DNA of 64,000 nt, from NCBI RefSeq assembly GCF_000004075.3, contig NC_026658.2:15674075-15738074 (forward strand), written 5' to 3'. The translations under genes and the position numbers were made by a program. Shown here one piece after another: positions 50,831-63,512 of the stretch (its first letter is position 1; the number at the start of each line of letters is the position of its first letter). Source of the stretch: Cucumis sativus. Its lineage: Eukaryota > Streptophyta > Magnoliopsida > Cucurbitales > Cucurbitaceae. A model generated the notes under the pieces. That model was not told the origin of the DNA and ran no database searches. It was given only the letters and a program-made list of their open reading frames with translations.

Positions 50831-50968
50831 ATTTGGAGAGTGTTATAATGTGGCTGACAGTTTTATATTATTATTATTTTATACCATGAATCTAAGATAA
50901 TTTGGAAAGACTGTTATAATGTGACTGACAGTTTTATATTTTCGTTGTTGTTTTCTACCATGAATCGA
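50831..50968. repeat. 69-bp tandem duplication just upstream of the GARP gene TATA box
   Basis: Units at about 50831-50899 and 50900-50968 share ATTTGGARAG, TGTTATAATGTGRCTGACAG, TTTTATATT and TACCATGAATC. They lie directly upstream of the predicted TATA box. Confidence 0.8.
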
Positions 50969-53900
50969 ACACTTTAGAAGTGTAATCTTTAGTGAGATTG
51001 AGTTTATTCATTGTTTGTTTGGATTAACTTTTGAAAAGCTATTATTATTATTATGTAACTATAATAAATTAAAATGTGTTTCCTAAGTTTGGAATGATTT
51101 TAGATGAGTAATATAGAGTTTCTTTTTAATAAAATATTAAGGAACAGTGACTTAAAGTATTGACAATATTATATATGATGCAAACAAGGTATAGGGTTTT
51201 GTAAATAAACAAAATTGTTTTTCTAACTAGTTAGTGATAGACTATATTATTAGTTAGTGATAGACTATGTTATTAATAGAAGTCTAATTTTATTATATTT
51301 TTAATTATTTAGAAATATTGGTATATAATTATTATTAATTAAATCTAAAAGAATTACGATTGCAATTATTCTAAAATCATAATAAATAAAGGACTAAAAA
51401 ATTGAATTGATTCTATTTTAAACGTATTTTCAAATCAACGTGGATAAATTTTAAAAAGAAAAAAGATTTTAAAGGTGATTAATAAAATTACTTTTAAATA
51501 TAGTGAAAAAAATTATTTTGGAGCACTTTTTGGAAACTATATGATATAAATTTAATTTTATTGAAAAAATGATTAAAGGAGGAATTTAAATTAGGGCATA
51601 ATAACTAAGCATGTACATGCATGTACCACACACATCATCATATTATATAAATATATATATATAGTATATATGGGCATTCCCTGTGGCTCATGTGAATCCA
51701 CCAATATTTTATACTTTTCAAGTTGAAATTCTAATTTGAAAAATCATCCATACATATTAAAATATAATTTATGTTTTATGTTAGAATAATTCCAAAGCAT
51801 CTCTGTTTTAATTAACTTATTCTATCATGATCAATAATAATAATAAACAAATAAATAAAAAAACAACCCTCACAGTAGATTTGTCCTTTTTTATGTGTCC
51901 AAATATATAAAAAAACAATTAAAGTAATGTTTTCCCATACCCAGTATACCATAAAATTAAATAAATATCCCAAAAACTAGATTTGAAAATAATTTCTCAC
52001 TGTTAAATTTTTTTTTCAATGCAATATTTTTTTAATTAAATATAAAAGTACCTTTTCAACATCATCCCAACAGAAAGAAGAAAAAAGAAAATCCCTAGTA
52101 GTACTTTTGCATGGCATGTATTCTTTTAGGTAAAATAGCTTAATAAATTTTATTTTACAAATTATTTCATTTTTTTCACACTTATTAAATCTAAAACTAA
52201 ATAAACTAAAAAAAGAAAAAGCCCATAAGTTACCATTATCTTTAATTATTAAAAGGATAATTTAACCAGAACCCAATATAAATTAAGGCATCTTGACATT
52301 AAAATATCAAATAGGTTTAAAGCCTCTACTTAACAGAAGGTTTAAATCTCTATCTTAGTTTAGTTTGTATATGGTTTGTAATTAAAAGAAGATAAATAAG
52401 AATTAACTAATAAAAACCTTTGAGATAGAGAGAGAAGATGGCCCTTAAGTTTATGCATTTTAATTACATACATGGGAAAATGTGAGAAATTTGGACAAAA
52501 CTATCAATAATTTTATGAAAAGAATTTTGGCATGGATGTCCTTCACATTAATTAGTGTATATTTCCATTGATTCTATTGATTAATAAAAAAACAAATTTG
52601 TAAGCATATTTTCCCATAAAAATTATATATAAATAATGGATGAAAACGATATTAAATATACTTCTTAAACTATGATATAAATATATGATCCCTATTCCCT
52701 AATGATATATATATATATATATATATATAATAACGAGAAGCATTTATGGAGAAAATTAAAAGGTTAACTAAAGGTTGTGAAAAGAATCACGGGTTTTCTC
52801 TCTCTATCTCTCCAGAGATAGAGACTGATAAAAAGAGAAAAACGTATATATATTTGACTAAAATTACTAATCCTATGAATCATGACTATTATTCTTGTGG
52901 ATGGGTAATCCCCAACTTTAAATTCTATTTTAGTTTGTATACTTAATTAGATCCCTATTTTTCTTTCTACACTCTTTACACACGATTACGTAATTATCAT
53001 GACGTAGATTTAGTTTATGTGAAATAAAAGTTTGTTGTTCATTCCTAAATAGATGATTGTCTTTCTACTTGAATTGAATTTAATGAAATAAGAACGTCAT
53101 ATATTAGAAGCTCTAATAAAAATTGAAGTAGAAGAAATATGGAATGTAGTACTTTGTATTATTTTTCAATATAATTCTGAAGAACTATACAGACTATTTG
53201 ATTTATAAGCGGATGATTACGTAGAATTATAAAAGATCTATAGGAGAAAATTATGAAAAAGATTATAATAAATTAGTGCTATATAACGTAAAGATATTTG
53301 ATTAGTTCCTAATAAACTGACAACCTCTAACTCGTTATAGCACATGTTAAATGAACTTTTAAGAATTTTGTTTTTATCTGACTAAAATTGGGATTTGATT
53401 CAAAAAATAATGAACTTAAATAAGCACTATCTTAAAAAGGTATGTTTAGAAAATTCTACCTAAAAAAAAGTAGTTTGTAACGTTTAAAAGATACATAAAC
53501 GTTAACGATCATGAGGTTCTCATCTCAAGCGACCAATTCATGATGATGAAAAGAGTAACTTATGCGTATATATATACTTAAAAATTATAAGGTCTTTTCA
53601 TCTTTTCAATGTTTGAGGATATCCTCGATATTATATTTCACCCTCAAGAAGATGTTTCTTTGAATTCACAATTCTTTGATCTATCTCCCATTTAAGCTCT
53701 AAATTCACAATTCACAATTCAAATTAGATAAAGTGCACTAGGTTCTGTCTCATATCCAACCAAAAATATAAAAAAGTAACCTTATGTATTTTACACAAAG
53801 ATTATTGTGTAGAATTGATCCTTGACTTTTTATCCATTGAGTTATATATGCTCATGTTAGAACGCTGTAAATCCGTTATTTGACACTCTTAGGAACCAAT

Positions 53901-56104
53901 AATGGAGTCTTGTTGATTCATATTTATGTTATTTACAATTTTAATCTTAAAGTTTAGAAAAGTGTTCAACATCTCTATTTTCTATCTAATAACTAACTAC
54001 TCTCTTTCTCTACCTTGGAGACGTAGATAACACATATTTATGAATCACGCAGATGTTTGTGTCTCGCCAATTTTGTAAAAGGCCCAAATAAGCAAGATAT
54101 TATAGTATTAGGATTTTGCAACCACATGTTTTTTAAAAAAGTGAGTGTGTTGGTTATTGTTACGTGGAGGGTGCTTCCGGTTTTCTTCAGCTCTTTACAT
54201 AAAACATAAGGGAAAAGGGAATGAAAAGGTAAGACGTAGGGTGTGATTTAGAATGGGTTGGGATATAGAAAAAGGTTATATATACTTTTTGTTATGAAAG
54301 GGGTTTTGACAAAAGAATGGGAAAGAAAAGTTTGGGTTTGGTATTTTCATTCCTTCCACGTGCATTGTTGGCTTCATGGTTGGGAAAAGGTATTATAATT
54401 TTGAGCCCTTCATTTTGCTTTGCTTTCATGTGTAGAGCTTAGCTAGCAGCTTTGATACACCCATTTTTCTTTAAGCCTTTAATTCACGGAACTCTTGAGA
54501 GCCATTGAACCTTATTTTCTTTTGTTGTTGATAGGATTGTAGTTGAGAGTAATTAATATTACTTCTGCGCATGCGTATGCAATAATATACTTTTTAATTT
54601 CTTAATTTCTGTTTTTTCAATCTATGTTTCATCTAGTTTTCTCTTTTGGGTGTATATATATACAGCATGTTTGTCTTCTAAAAGAGACAACAAGGCTAAG
54701 TTTATATTTCCATTAAATACATCGAAAAACCTAAATATACAAAACAAGTTGTTACAAAAGAAAAAAAATCTTGATAGAGCAAAACTTAACTCCCACCTGC
54801 CTAATCTTGCTATAACCATGGCTAGTGTTATGAATTTGAAAATTAAAGAATTTTGAGAAAACATCAACTAGATTTACATAGTTTTTATCCTCAAATTTCC
54901 TCTCATTTAGATGCTATATTTGTGCCTTTATGTCTATCTCTCTTAAGCTCAAACATTACAATATAATTTAATTTATTTCTAAGTTATATACAACATGGTG
55001 TATGTGTTATATTAATTAAATACTTTAGATGCATTACTATTGTTTATAATCATGCACAATAACTTTGCTCCGTGGGCATCTCTATATAATTAGTCAAGAG
55101 TTTTACCTTAGAGCTCTCTCTATTGTCACACAAGTAGAGACTACTACTAACTCAAGAATCTATCTAAAATTCTTTCTATATAAAGCTCTATCAAATATAT
55201 ATTTTTCTATATAAAAAAAGTGACAAGATATTATATTTACTAGAGTACCAAACAATTGTTAACGTTCATGAACATTATTTTTCCAAACAACAATGTGGTT
55301 TCCGAGATCAAATTACTACATCCCACCTCTATTATATATTTTACCTTTTGAATCAAATTTAATAACAGAACCCAAAAAGATAAGATTTGTAAATTCACCA
55401 ACTTTCAAAAACGTTTGATTATATATTTTTCTAAACATATACAAGCAATAGGCTTCTTCCATAGATATAAGTTAAATTTATAATATAATTCTTGAGAAAA
55501 TATATTTACTTTTCATTCTAAAGTTTTGAGTTTTAGTTTGTTTTAATTTAATTGATCCTTAAGTTTATTCAATAACTATATTTGGTTTTAGTTTTTGAGT
55601 TTCTTAAAAATATTAGTTATTATTTATTTACAAATTTAAGCTTTTAAGTGAATTGATGATTTAAAATGATATGAAAACAAGTGTCCAAAAAAATCATAAT
55701 TTTTTCATCATTTAATATTGATTTTAATTTATTGAGTACTAATTCAAAAGCATAAGTGAGATGTAACAAATGTTGTTTCAAAATTTAAAATTAATATTTA
55801 AATACTAAATTGAAATACAAGGAAAATTGTAATATGTTATAGTGACGAATAGGGACGAATAGAACAAATAACTTTTATGTATAATAAATATGAAACAATT
55901 ACCAACTTTAACGAGTAGGTATATACATATAGTCCATCCATGTGTCTAATTTTCTCTAAAGCTCTCTCTTACGGATTCCCCCAAATATCCTTAAATATTA
56001 TTAATTAGAATTCTTAAATCACTAAATAAAAGAAGACAAGAAGAGAAGTTCCATGATGAGTTCCCACATGTTGAAGATCAAAATCCCATAGGAAAAATCG
56101 ACAA
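50969..56104. other. Intergenic, AT-rich
   Basis: About 5.1 kb with no gene recognised. It contains a 23-base direct repeat (51231 and 51254), (TA)n runs near 51650 and 52710, and short open frames without domains. Confidence 0.5.
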
Positions 56105-56119
56105 AATAATAATAATAAC

Positions 56120-56206
<87 letters not shown>
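56105..56206. repeat. (AAT)n microsatellite
   Basis: About 100 bases of AAT units with one AAC interruption near 56118. The poly-Leu and poly-Tyr open frames across it are artefacts. Confidence 0.95.
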
Positions 56207-56208
<2 letters not shown>

Positions 56209-56514
56209 CAAATAAAAATAAAAATAAAAAAAGATAGAGACAAAGTTTTTAGTCAGAAAGATTCACTCACTCCCGATGCCTTATCCTGTTAGGTCAACGC
56301 TAAACAGTGTCTTTGTCTTCTTTTTTTCTCTTTTTCTTTTATTCTTTTATTTAAACAATTACTAATTTTTCATATATTTTTTTTCTTTCTATTTTACAAT
56401 TATTATTATACAATTTTAAAATTTTGCATGAGAATGCGAATACCCTATTTATGCGGATCTAACCCATAGAATGAGTATGTCTGTCCTTTTCCCTCCTTAA
56501 TCTATATATTATTG
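56207..56514. other. Spacer between microsatellites
   Basis: No gene seen. It has T-rich low-complexity stretches. Confidence 0.5.
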
Positions 56515-56592
56515 TTGCTCTTACTCTTACTCTTACTCTTACTCTTACTCATCTTATTATTCTTACTTATTACTCTCATTTGTTATTATTAC

Positions 56593-56629
<37 letters not shown>

Positions 56630-56630
56630 G
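56515..56630. repeat. (TCTTAC)n and (ATT)n microsatellites
   Basis: About five TCTTAC units near 56518-56550, followed by about 14 ATT units at about 56590-56630. The ATT tract is the reverse complement of the AAT tract about 400 bases upstream. Confidence 0.9.
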
Positions 56631-57986
56631 CACCATGAATGTGCACATGCATCATACATATCCAACATATCATACCATGTTTCTAATTCTCTCTCTATTT
56701 ACATATTTATATATTATATTGGTAGGTGGGTGGTATTTCTATCAATAATATTTTATTTCCAATTATACGATGCCGTATCAATTTTAAAATTTCATTTTAT
56801 ATTTATATATGTATGTGACAGATAAATAAACAAATCATTACCATATTCCTAAACTCCTACTTCTATATGTCTCTCTCACTCTATATATATTTTAATCGTA
56901 AAAATTCTTGATATATAAATATAAGCACTGTTTTTAATAGTTCACTTTGAAAAGGATATACACACACACATATATATAGCTTTTATGCTTTGTGATTCTT
57001 TATAACATAGAGTGTATATTTTGAGGATGGTGATCAAAATCTGGTATTGGTTAAATAAAAAGGTTGTATATAATTTTTAGGATGATTTCCAAAAACATAA
57101 TACGACAACAAATATTTATGCCAAACGTATAAACGGTATCGTATTTTTTAAAGAATTTAGAGGGTTAGTGTCCCTGCTTGATTAAGTAAAAGAATAAATC
57201 GAACGTATTACTTTTAAGTTGTTAAAACATTTTATTTTACATTTACACAGTGCATTCAAATTATTATTTTTTTTTGGGAGAAATAGTAATTGTTATATTT
57301 TGTCACCTTAGGTTCTTGAAAGTTGACCATACATTGGTGTATAAAGTTCTTACTCTTCTTTTTCTGCATTTTAATATTTGATACATGATATATATTTCTT
57401 TCTAAGTATTTTATAAATTATGAACTTCTTGAAGAAAGTCATTCTTTCATTTTAATTTCATTTCTTTTCTTAAGTTGGAGAGGAAAACAGTAACTATATA
57501 TAGACACACCACACAATAATTAAAACTATGTTTAATTATTTAAGACAAATTGTCTGATAAAGAAGATATGTTTTATTAGCTAAACAAGATATCTCCAAAT
57601 TTTTAATTAACATGTTTATCTATATTGATATATTGATATATTTAACCAATGTGGGGAGCAAGGGGAAGAGACTAACACCAAATTTCTTTATAAAATTTGA
57701 CATAAAAATGAGTAGTTTGACCAATGTAGGAGGCCCTAGTTTTGCAAAATTTCTTCATAAAAATTATTAATTTATATTGGAGTCCTTCCAATCAATACGT
57801 ATGCATGGATTGGAGGAATAGAAAACGACATCACAAAAATATATTTTCTTAATTCTTAGTCAAAGGTGTTGGTTGTCTTATTCTCCCACATTCCATTTCT
57901 TTTTTCTTTGTTTCTTTCAAAATCCTATTTAAATCTGAAGGTTTGAGTTAAATTTTAGGGGTTTGAATCTGATCTCAAAAATAGCT
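56631..57986. other. Intergenic, AT-rich
   Basis: No gene recognised. A short imperfect duplication (ACCAATGT..GG and AAATTTCTTYATAAAA) occurs at about 57648-57768. Confidence 0.45.
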
Positions 57987-58660
57987 TGTGTCAAGCAAGA
58001 AATTTCGGTCAATTAAATTCTGCCACATCATCACAACAAATATTTTATAATTATATTTTATTGAATTTTAATACTAAGTTTACTCAATCCAACCCAATTC
58101 AAGTTCAACAAGCAGATGGACCCAAGCCCAATAAAGTAAATGGGCCCAAGTCCAAGTCCAAACCCAATAAGGCAAATGAGTCTAAGCCTAAGCCCAACAG
58201 GCAAATTGGTCAAAGTCCAAGCCCAACAAGCAAATGAATCAAAGCCCACCTAAAGCCCACAAAATTTCTCTATAAATAGAGAACTTTATCATTCATTTGA
58301 GGAGGTCTCTTGTTGATGGAAGAATTGAAGCTCTGAAGTACTGAAACTCTGAAGAATTGAAGATTCAAACTTCTATAAAATTCTCAAGACGTGCAAGTTC
58401 TTATCAACTTCGAGATCATCATCTTTTGAAATATTGATTACTTGAAATATCAAACTTTCCTTGAATTCCAGAAGACTGAAGCTCAAATAGACTTGCAACT
58501 ACAATATCCTAAAGATCGAAGATCAAGAAATTCTAAGTTTTTAACTTGTATTCGAGAGAAAGTATCAAAGGAGTAAATACTAGAGATTGTATTCACAATA
58601 TTCATCAATATACAAATTTCAATTCCACAAAATACATTTTTTCGAAATCTCGTGTGAACA
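57987..58660 (+). mobile_element. LTR-like segment (solo or truncated)
   Basis: It starts near TGTGTCAAGC and ends GTGTGAACA. It has a promoter-like CTATAAATAG at about 58270-58280 and a U5-like 3' part. Upstream of the TATA box, at 58112-58260, sits a tandem array built on AGCCCAAYARGCAAATG. No primer-binding site or coding region follows, and I found no target duplication, so the limits are provisional. Confidence 0.45.
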
Positions 58661-59344
58661 GTATGTTTTAAAACAAAAACTCATTTTTATTTAAACACTC
58701 GCAAATTTTGTTTAAATTAAATAACTTTAAAACGGTTTGAGTGTGTTCTAATTTTTTAAAAAATGATTTACTTTTTAAATTAAACATTCGAAAATAATTT
58801 GAAACACATCCTTAATCAACTTGAGTTAGATACATGCTATTGCTATTAATGTGTTAGGTTATTATAGTGAAGAAATGACAGTGGACTAAATCTATTTGTA
58901 TGGGGTTATATAAGACTAAATACAATAGTTTGGAATTTGGACTAAATCTTGTAGGGTAAATCCTTATAACTCTTTTATATCTCTTATGTTTAATTTATTG
59001 TGAATTTATCTACTAGAAGGAGGATTTCTTCGGTCCTAATCAAGGAGTGTTAAAAAATTTATTGCCATTGACATTAGAGCTTTGAATTTCGAATTAATTA
59101 ATATCATGAGAACTATGGAAGTATGTCGTACAGGGTATGAATAATGAATATCACTAAGTGTCATAGACTGTGAGCTCTAATAATACTCTGTTCCAAGAGT
59201 AATTTTCCATTGATATTGTAATTTTATTGTTAACACATCATTATTTAAAATCTGCAAAATAAGAGAGGCAACCATGTTTAAATTGCTAAGAGATTATGTA
59301 GGCAAATTAATGAAACGGAAGTAAATAGTGTTAAATGTCAACCA
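58661..59344. other. Intergenic before the tRNA gene
   Basis: AT-rich with no coding region. A CAA triplet lies within 10 bases upstream of the tRNA start, as is common for plant tRNA genes. Confidence 0.45.
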
Positions 59345-59416
59345 ATCAGAGTGGCGCAGCGGAAGCGTGGTGGGCCCATAACCCACAGGTCCCAGGATCG
59401 AAACCTGGCTCTGATA
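59345..59416 (+). tRNA. Initiator tRNA-Met (CAT)
   Basis: 72 bases including the discriminator A. Acceptor pairs ATCAGAG with CTCTGAT. The D-arm is GCGC/GCGT, the anticodon stem GTGGG/CCCAC, the loop CCCATAA with anticodon CAT, and the T-stem CCAGG/CCTGG. The T-loop is ATCGAAA, with A in place of T at position 54, the mark of eukaryotic initiator tRNA. No intron. It delivers the first methionine in cytosolic translation. All stems pair, so it looks intact. The nearest run of four T on the 3' side is at 59471, about 55 bases away, which is far for a Pol III terminator. Confidence 0.95.
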
Positions 59417-59419
59417 AAT

Positions 59420-60560
59420 AAATGTTTACTAAGACAGTCATTCGGTCCATCTTGTGTAGGCATCTTACTCTTTTCATTATTGTATTGTTGAGTCTTTTGA
59501 ACATTCCATTTTTTCCATAAAGCTCCAAATTCCTTTATTTGTGTGTTGTGTCTTGGTGAAGCTTTGTTGTGTTGTGCCTTGGTGAAGCTTTGTTTCCTTG
59601 CTTTGCCTAATGCACAATGTTTACAGAAAGACAACTTATTGTTGATTTCTTGAGGTAGAATGTCTTGTTTGGATAGAGCCTCAAGCCTTTTTTGATTAAT
59701 ATGAGACAATCTTTTGTGCCAAAGATCAGCCTCAATTAGACTCATTTAATTATAAAAAGATCATTTACCTTTTCTCCAACTAATACTACTCTAGAGTCCA
59801 TAAAAACCTAAAAAACTCCACTTTTTCCCTTGTATTCACACCCTAAAGAGTCTAGCATTCTCAGAGAAATAAGGTTTCTTTTAAGGTGAGGAACATGTCT
59901 ACATTTCTGAAAAGTTTCACAGTCTCATCTTTTAATTTTATGGTGACATATCCAATTCCAACAATGTTACATACCTCATTGTTCTCCACGAAAACTAACT
60001 CTCCATTAATTTCTTTATATGTGTTGAACCAAGATTTAAAAGGTGTGATATGGTATGTGCAACCTGAATCTAGAACTCAATCATGTTTACTAAAAGAGGA
60101 TATACGATTGGCTTGGTCTTGAGTTGATGCCAAAACATCAGTATAAGTATATGAACTTTCTACTATAAAGGCTTCAGGTTTCTTTCCTTTTGAATCTTTT
60201 TCTTTCTCTTAATTCTTTTTCTTAAAGAAAAAGCAATCTTGGATTAGATGTCCCTTCTTCTTGCAATACTTACATTTCTTCTTATGTTCTGCTTTCTTTT
60301 TCTCCTTCGAAAGAGGTTTGCTACTGTTTTTCCACTGAGTAGCTTGAGTTTTGCCTTTGACAAATAAACCATCTCCACTGTGATGCTCCTTTTGTGATGA
60401 CTATTTTTCAACTGATTAGCTTGAGGTGCACTCTTATCGCACTACCTACCTTCACACGATTTTGATAGAATCTTCGACTTACGCCTCTGTTTCCATTTTC
60501 TACACTTTTTGCTTCCTTTCTCTCAGGACGTTTCAACACTTATCTGAAATCAATCTTCCA
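59420..60560 (-). pseudogene. Ty1/copia gag-pol remnant (deletion derivative)
   Basis: Read on the - strand it gives, in order, a gag zinc knuckle CKYCKKKGHLIQDC (about 60240-60282); a protease region with VLDSGCTYHIT (about 60045-60080) preceded by an in-frame stop; and a GAG-preintegrase domain with DLWHKRLSHINQKRLEALSK and FCKHCALGKARKQSF (59590-59745). It then passes directly into a stretch resembling the end of the integrase core (NNTIMKRVRCL, about 59440-59520). The integrase middle is therefore deleted. A 25-base unit is tandemly duplicated near 59544-59593. There are stops in gag and before the protease. It is not functional. Confidence 0.8.
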
Positions 60561-60639
60561 TCAAGCGTCCCTTTTCTTCTAGATCAAGTCCTCACACATC
60601 AATAACAATAAGTTCAGTAATTGAAGAACTCTAAATCTT
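60561..60639. other. Junction between opposite copia remnants
   Basis: Short spacer where the - strand remnant meets the + strand remnant. No terminal repeat is visible. Confidence 0.4.
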
Positions 60640-61589
60640 ATGGTAGAAAAAGAAAAGGCGAGCAGAAAAGCAAATTAACAATACTCAATATCAACGAGAC
60701 AAAAACTTTAAAGGAGAGAATGTGAAGATTTTGGTCACTATCAAGTTGAATGTCCAAATTTCTTGAGAAGGCAAAAAAATGGATTTGTAGCCATTCTATG
60801 TGATGATGAATTCGTTCCTTGGTTGGTTCCAACTTTACAGAAGATAATGAGCACATTGACAAAAAAAAGTTTTGAAAGTGAATGAATCATGTAATGAAGT
60901 TCATCTTACTACGAACCAGTTTGGGAACCCAAGTGTTGAAGAAATCTATTAGAAATGGGAAGAAAATCACCTTACCTTAGACCAACAGAGGGATATAATT
61001 CTAAAACTAATGAAAGAAAATCATCATCCTTTTCTTCCATTAATCATCATCATTTTTACCATTTCTGACTTGAAGAAAGACTTAAAAGCCTCACGATTAG
61101 AAATCGAGTCAATGTCCAAATCATATCAAATGCTCAACTTAGGGGCAAATGATCTTAACAAGATTCTCAATGTTGGGAAGCAAGTTGATGATAGAAAAGG
61201 TGTTCGATTCCGTGAGTATAAGAATATTATCTCTAAAAATGAATCCTTCTCTTAAACCATATTTGATCATGCTCAACATCTCTCTAGGAATGAGATCTAT
61301 GCATAAATATTTGGACTAAAGGGCCAACATCTTATTCTGTCATCAGAAATCAAAGAAGAAAATGGGTGTCACTTTTGTGGAAAGGTCGCCATATTGTTTC
61401 CAACTCTATGGCAGACTTATGAACAAAACTAAAATGTATCTTGTTTCACAAATGAGATCTATGCATACATTATTCACTTGTGCATCTACGAAAAAATTTG
61501 AATGACAAGTAAAAGAGAATATTTCTCTTGGAGAGCTGTTAATTGTAGTGTTGCTTTTACATCACTTCGTACTTCAACTAGGGAGGATT
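60640..61589 (+). pseudogene. Ty1/copia gag-region remnant, 5' part
   Basis: On the + strand a degenerate zinc knuckle ECEDFGHYQVECPNFLRRQ (about 60718-60775) lacks the first Cys and is preceded by a stop. A segment ending LNLGANDLNKILNVGKQVDDR (about 61130-61195) follows, typical of the coiled region after gag in plant copia elements. A second, frameshifted CHFCGK-like knuckle lies near 61370. The frame then runs to TSLRTSTRED near 61588, where it is cut by the LTR insertion. Confidence 0.7.
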
Positions 61590-63512
61590 TGATGAGATTT
61601 ATGTCTTAAAACTCATAGATTATAAATATAATTCATTGACCGTTATTAATAAAGTGTTATTATTATAATAAATGTTATTGATTATATTATTAATTTTGTC
61701 TTAATAACCCAAATCCAATAAATTAACATCCTAAGTTGTTTGATGATTTTTGAACAGTACATAGAAACATACATAGATCAATGTTTGAGATTAGCTTAAA
61801 GGGTCTATAGTAGAGGGATAAGGATGGGTACCTTATTCTAGTAACACTATAGATACAACTCACTTTGTATTTGATACAAATGCAGTGATCCAACGCGTTC
61901 GTGTAGGTGACATGCAAGTGAGAGTATAGTATTGCAGTGAATTTGCATAAAACCAGACCATGAAATAGTAATCATTAGATGTAACTTTGTTAACTAGTTA
62001 GACTTCTATTTAACTATAATGACTTAAATAACCTAGTCTTAATCCTTAGTGTATTATGAACTCCTTTTCACGAGGGATTGTCCTTTGATTTGTACGAGTG
62101 AGAGTGGTCAGATTACCAACTGGATATGCTTATCATTTTAGATACAAGACTGAGTATGGAGCTGGAAACATAATCACACAAGATGGAATTCACTTCTTCC
62201 CAACTTTAAGTTAAGTAGATGAGTGTTCCTACAAAGGGTGTCTCCGAGATTTGAACAAAAGGTCTTACCCTCTCTATGTCATGAGAGGGGTTTCTGTTTA
62301 TTGGTTGGACCATAAACAAGTTGTTCATTAGAGAAGCACTAGTATTTAAGGATTGTGACTTGGGGGTAAAACACTAATTTGATCCATCTGGTGTTACGAA
62401 CACTCGTGAAAGACTAATTTACTGTTATTGGTCTATATCCATGAACACATAAATATATCTACAACGAGAAGAGTTCAGTTGTAAGTCTTTAGTCGAGTGT
62501 ACACGCAGTTAACGGATATTGATTAATGTGGTTAATGAGTTTAAGTCATTCATCTCATCTCGTTGTAGCTTATGACATGTATGTCCATTAGGTCGTCTTC
62601 CTAGCTCGTAAACAGTAATGAGATTTATTTATATTGGTTGTAATTTGAAATGTTCAAATTTACTTTGGGAATTAGTATAATGTATAGTGATACATTATAA
62701 TATAAAGTTTATGTTTTAATAAAACTTTATTATATAAGTTTATTTTTGGATATTTTTCAAAATTAATTTAAGAGATATAAAATTTTTGAGTGAGTTCAAA
62801 TATTAATTTAATGTGAATTGGATTCATATTAAAATTATTGGTTCGGTGAGAAATTTATATTTGAATATAATTCAAATATTAAGTTAAATATAAGATATTT
62901 AATTTAGCTATTAATTAATTGGATAATTATTTAATAGTTTAGTTTTATTTTATTTAAATAATTTAATTTAATTTAAAATTATAAGATGTTGGAGAAATAT
63001 TTATTAAATATAGTTTAAATGAAATATAGTTTAATTAATTATTAACTGATTAATTAATTTAAATTTTCTATTAATCTAGTGTTTTTTAAAATTAATAGAA
63101 TCACATAATTCTTCCATACTCCTTCAATAAAAGATAGTTATAAATATGTAAAAAAAAAAAAAACAGTTTTTCTTAATGAAGAAAAAACTAATGTTTTGCT
63201 GTTTGCAAAAATAGTTTTCTCTCTAAAACTTTTCTTATCCTAATTGGTTTCCACAAATCAATTTCATCACAGAGGATAGAAAGATCTCCGACAGGTGGTG
63301 TCCTCAAATTTAAAAATTTAGTAGATTCAGAGACATCAAATTACGTAAGTTTTTCTCTCTTTAATTTATACTTTATTAAAGCATGCTTAATAAGAAAACT
63401 AGTTTCTTAATATTTTTTTTTTTGTCAATGTATTGATATTTTGGAATTTCCAAATTAAATTGAGAAATAGTTCTGTAAAATTTTCTACTACCTAAGACTT
63501 TTATACATTTCA
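61590..63512. mobile_element. Probable solo LTR (about 1.9 kb)
   Basis: The segment starts TGATGAGATTTATGTC and ends ATACATTTCA (TG...CA). It interrupts the copia remnant inside one codon: coding similarity stops at 61589 and resumes at about 63514 in the matching frame. It has no coding region. A promoter-like TTATAAATATG occurs near 63130. The flanks GATT and TATT could be a degraded target duplication. Only one copy is in the window, so solo LTR is the simplest reading; its strand is not certain. Confidence 0.6.

Noticed and set aside
56014..56825. Poly-Leu and poly-Tyr open frames
   Set aside because: They are translations of AAT/ATT microsatellites.
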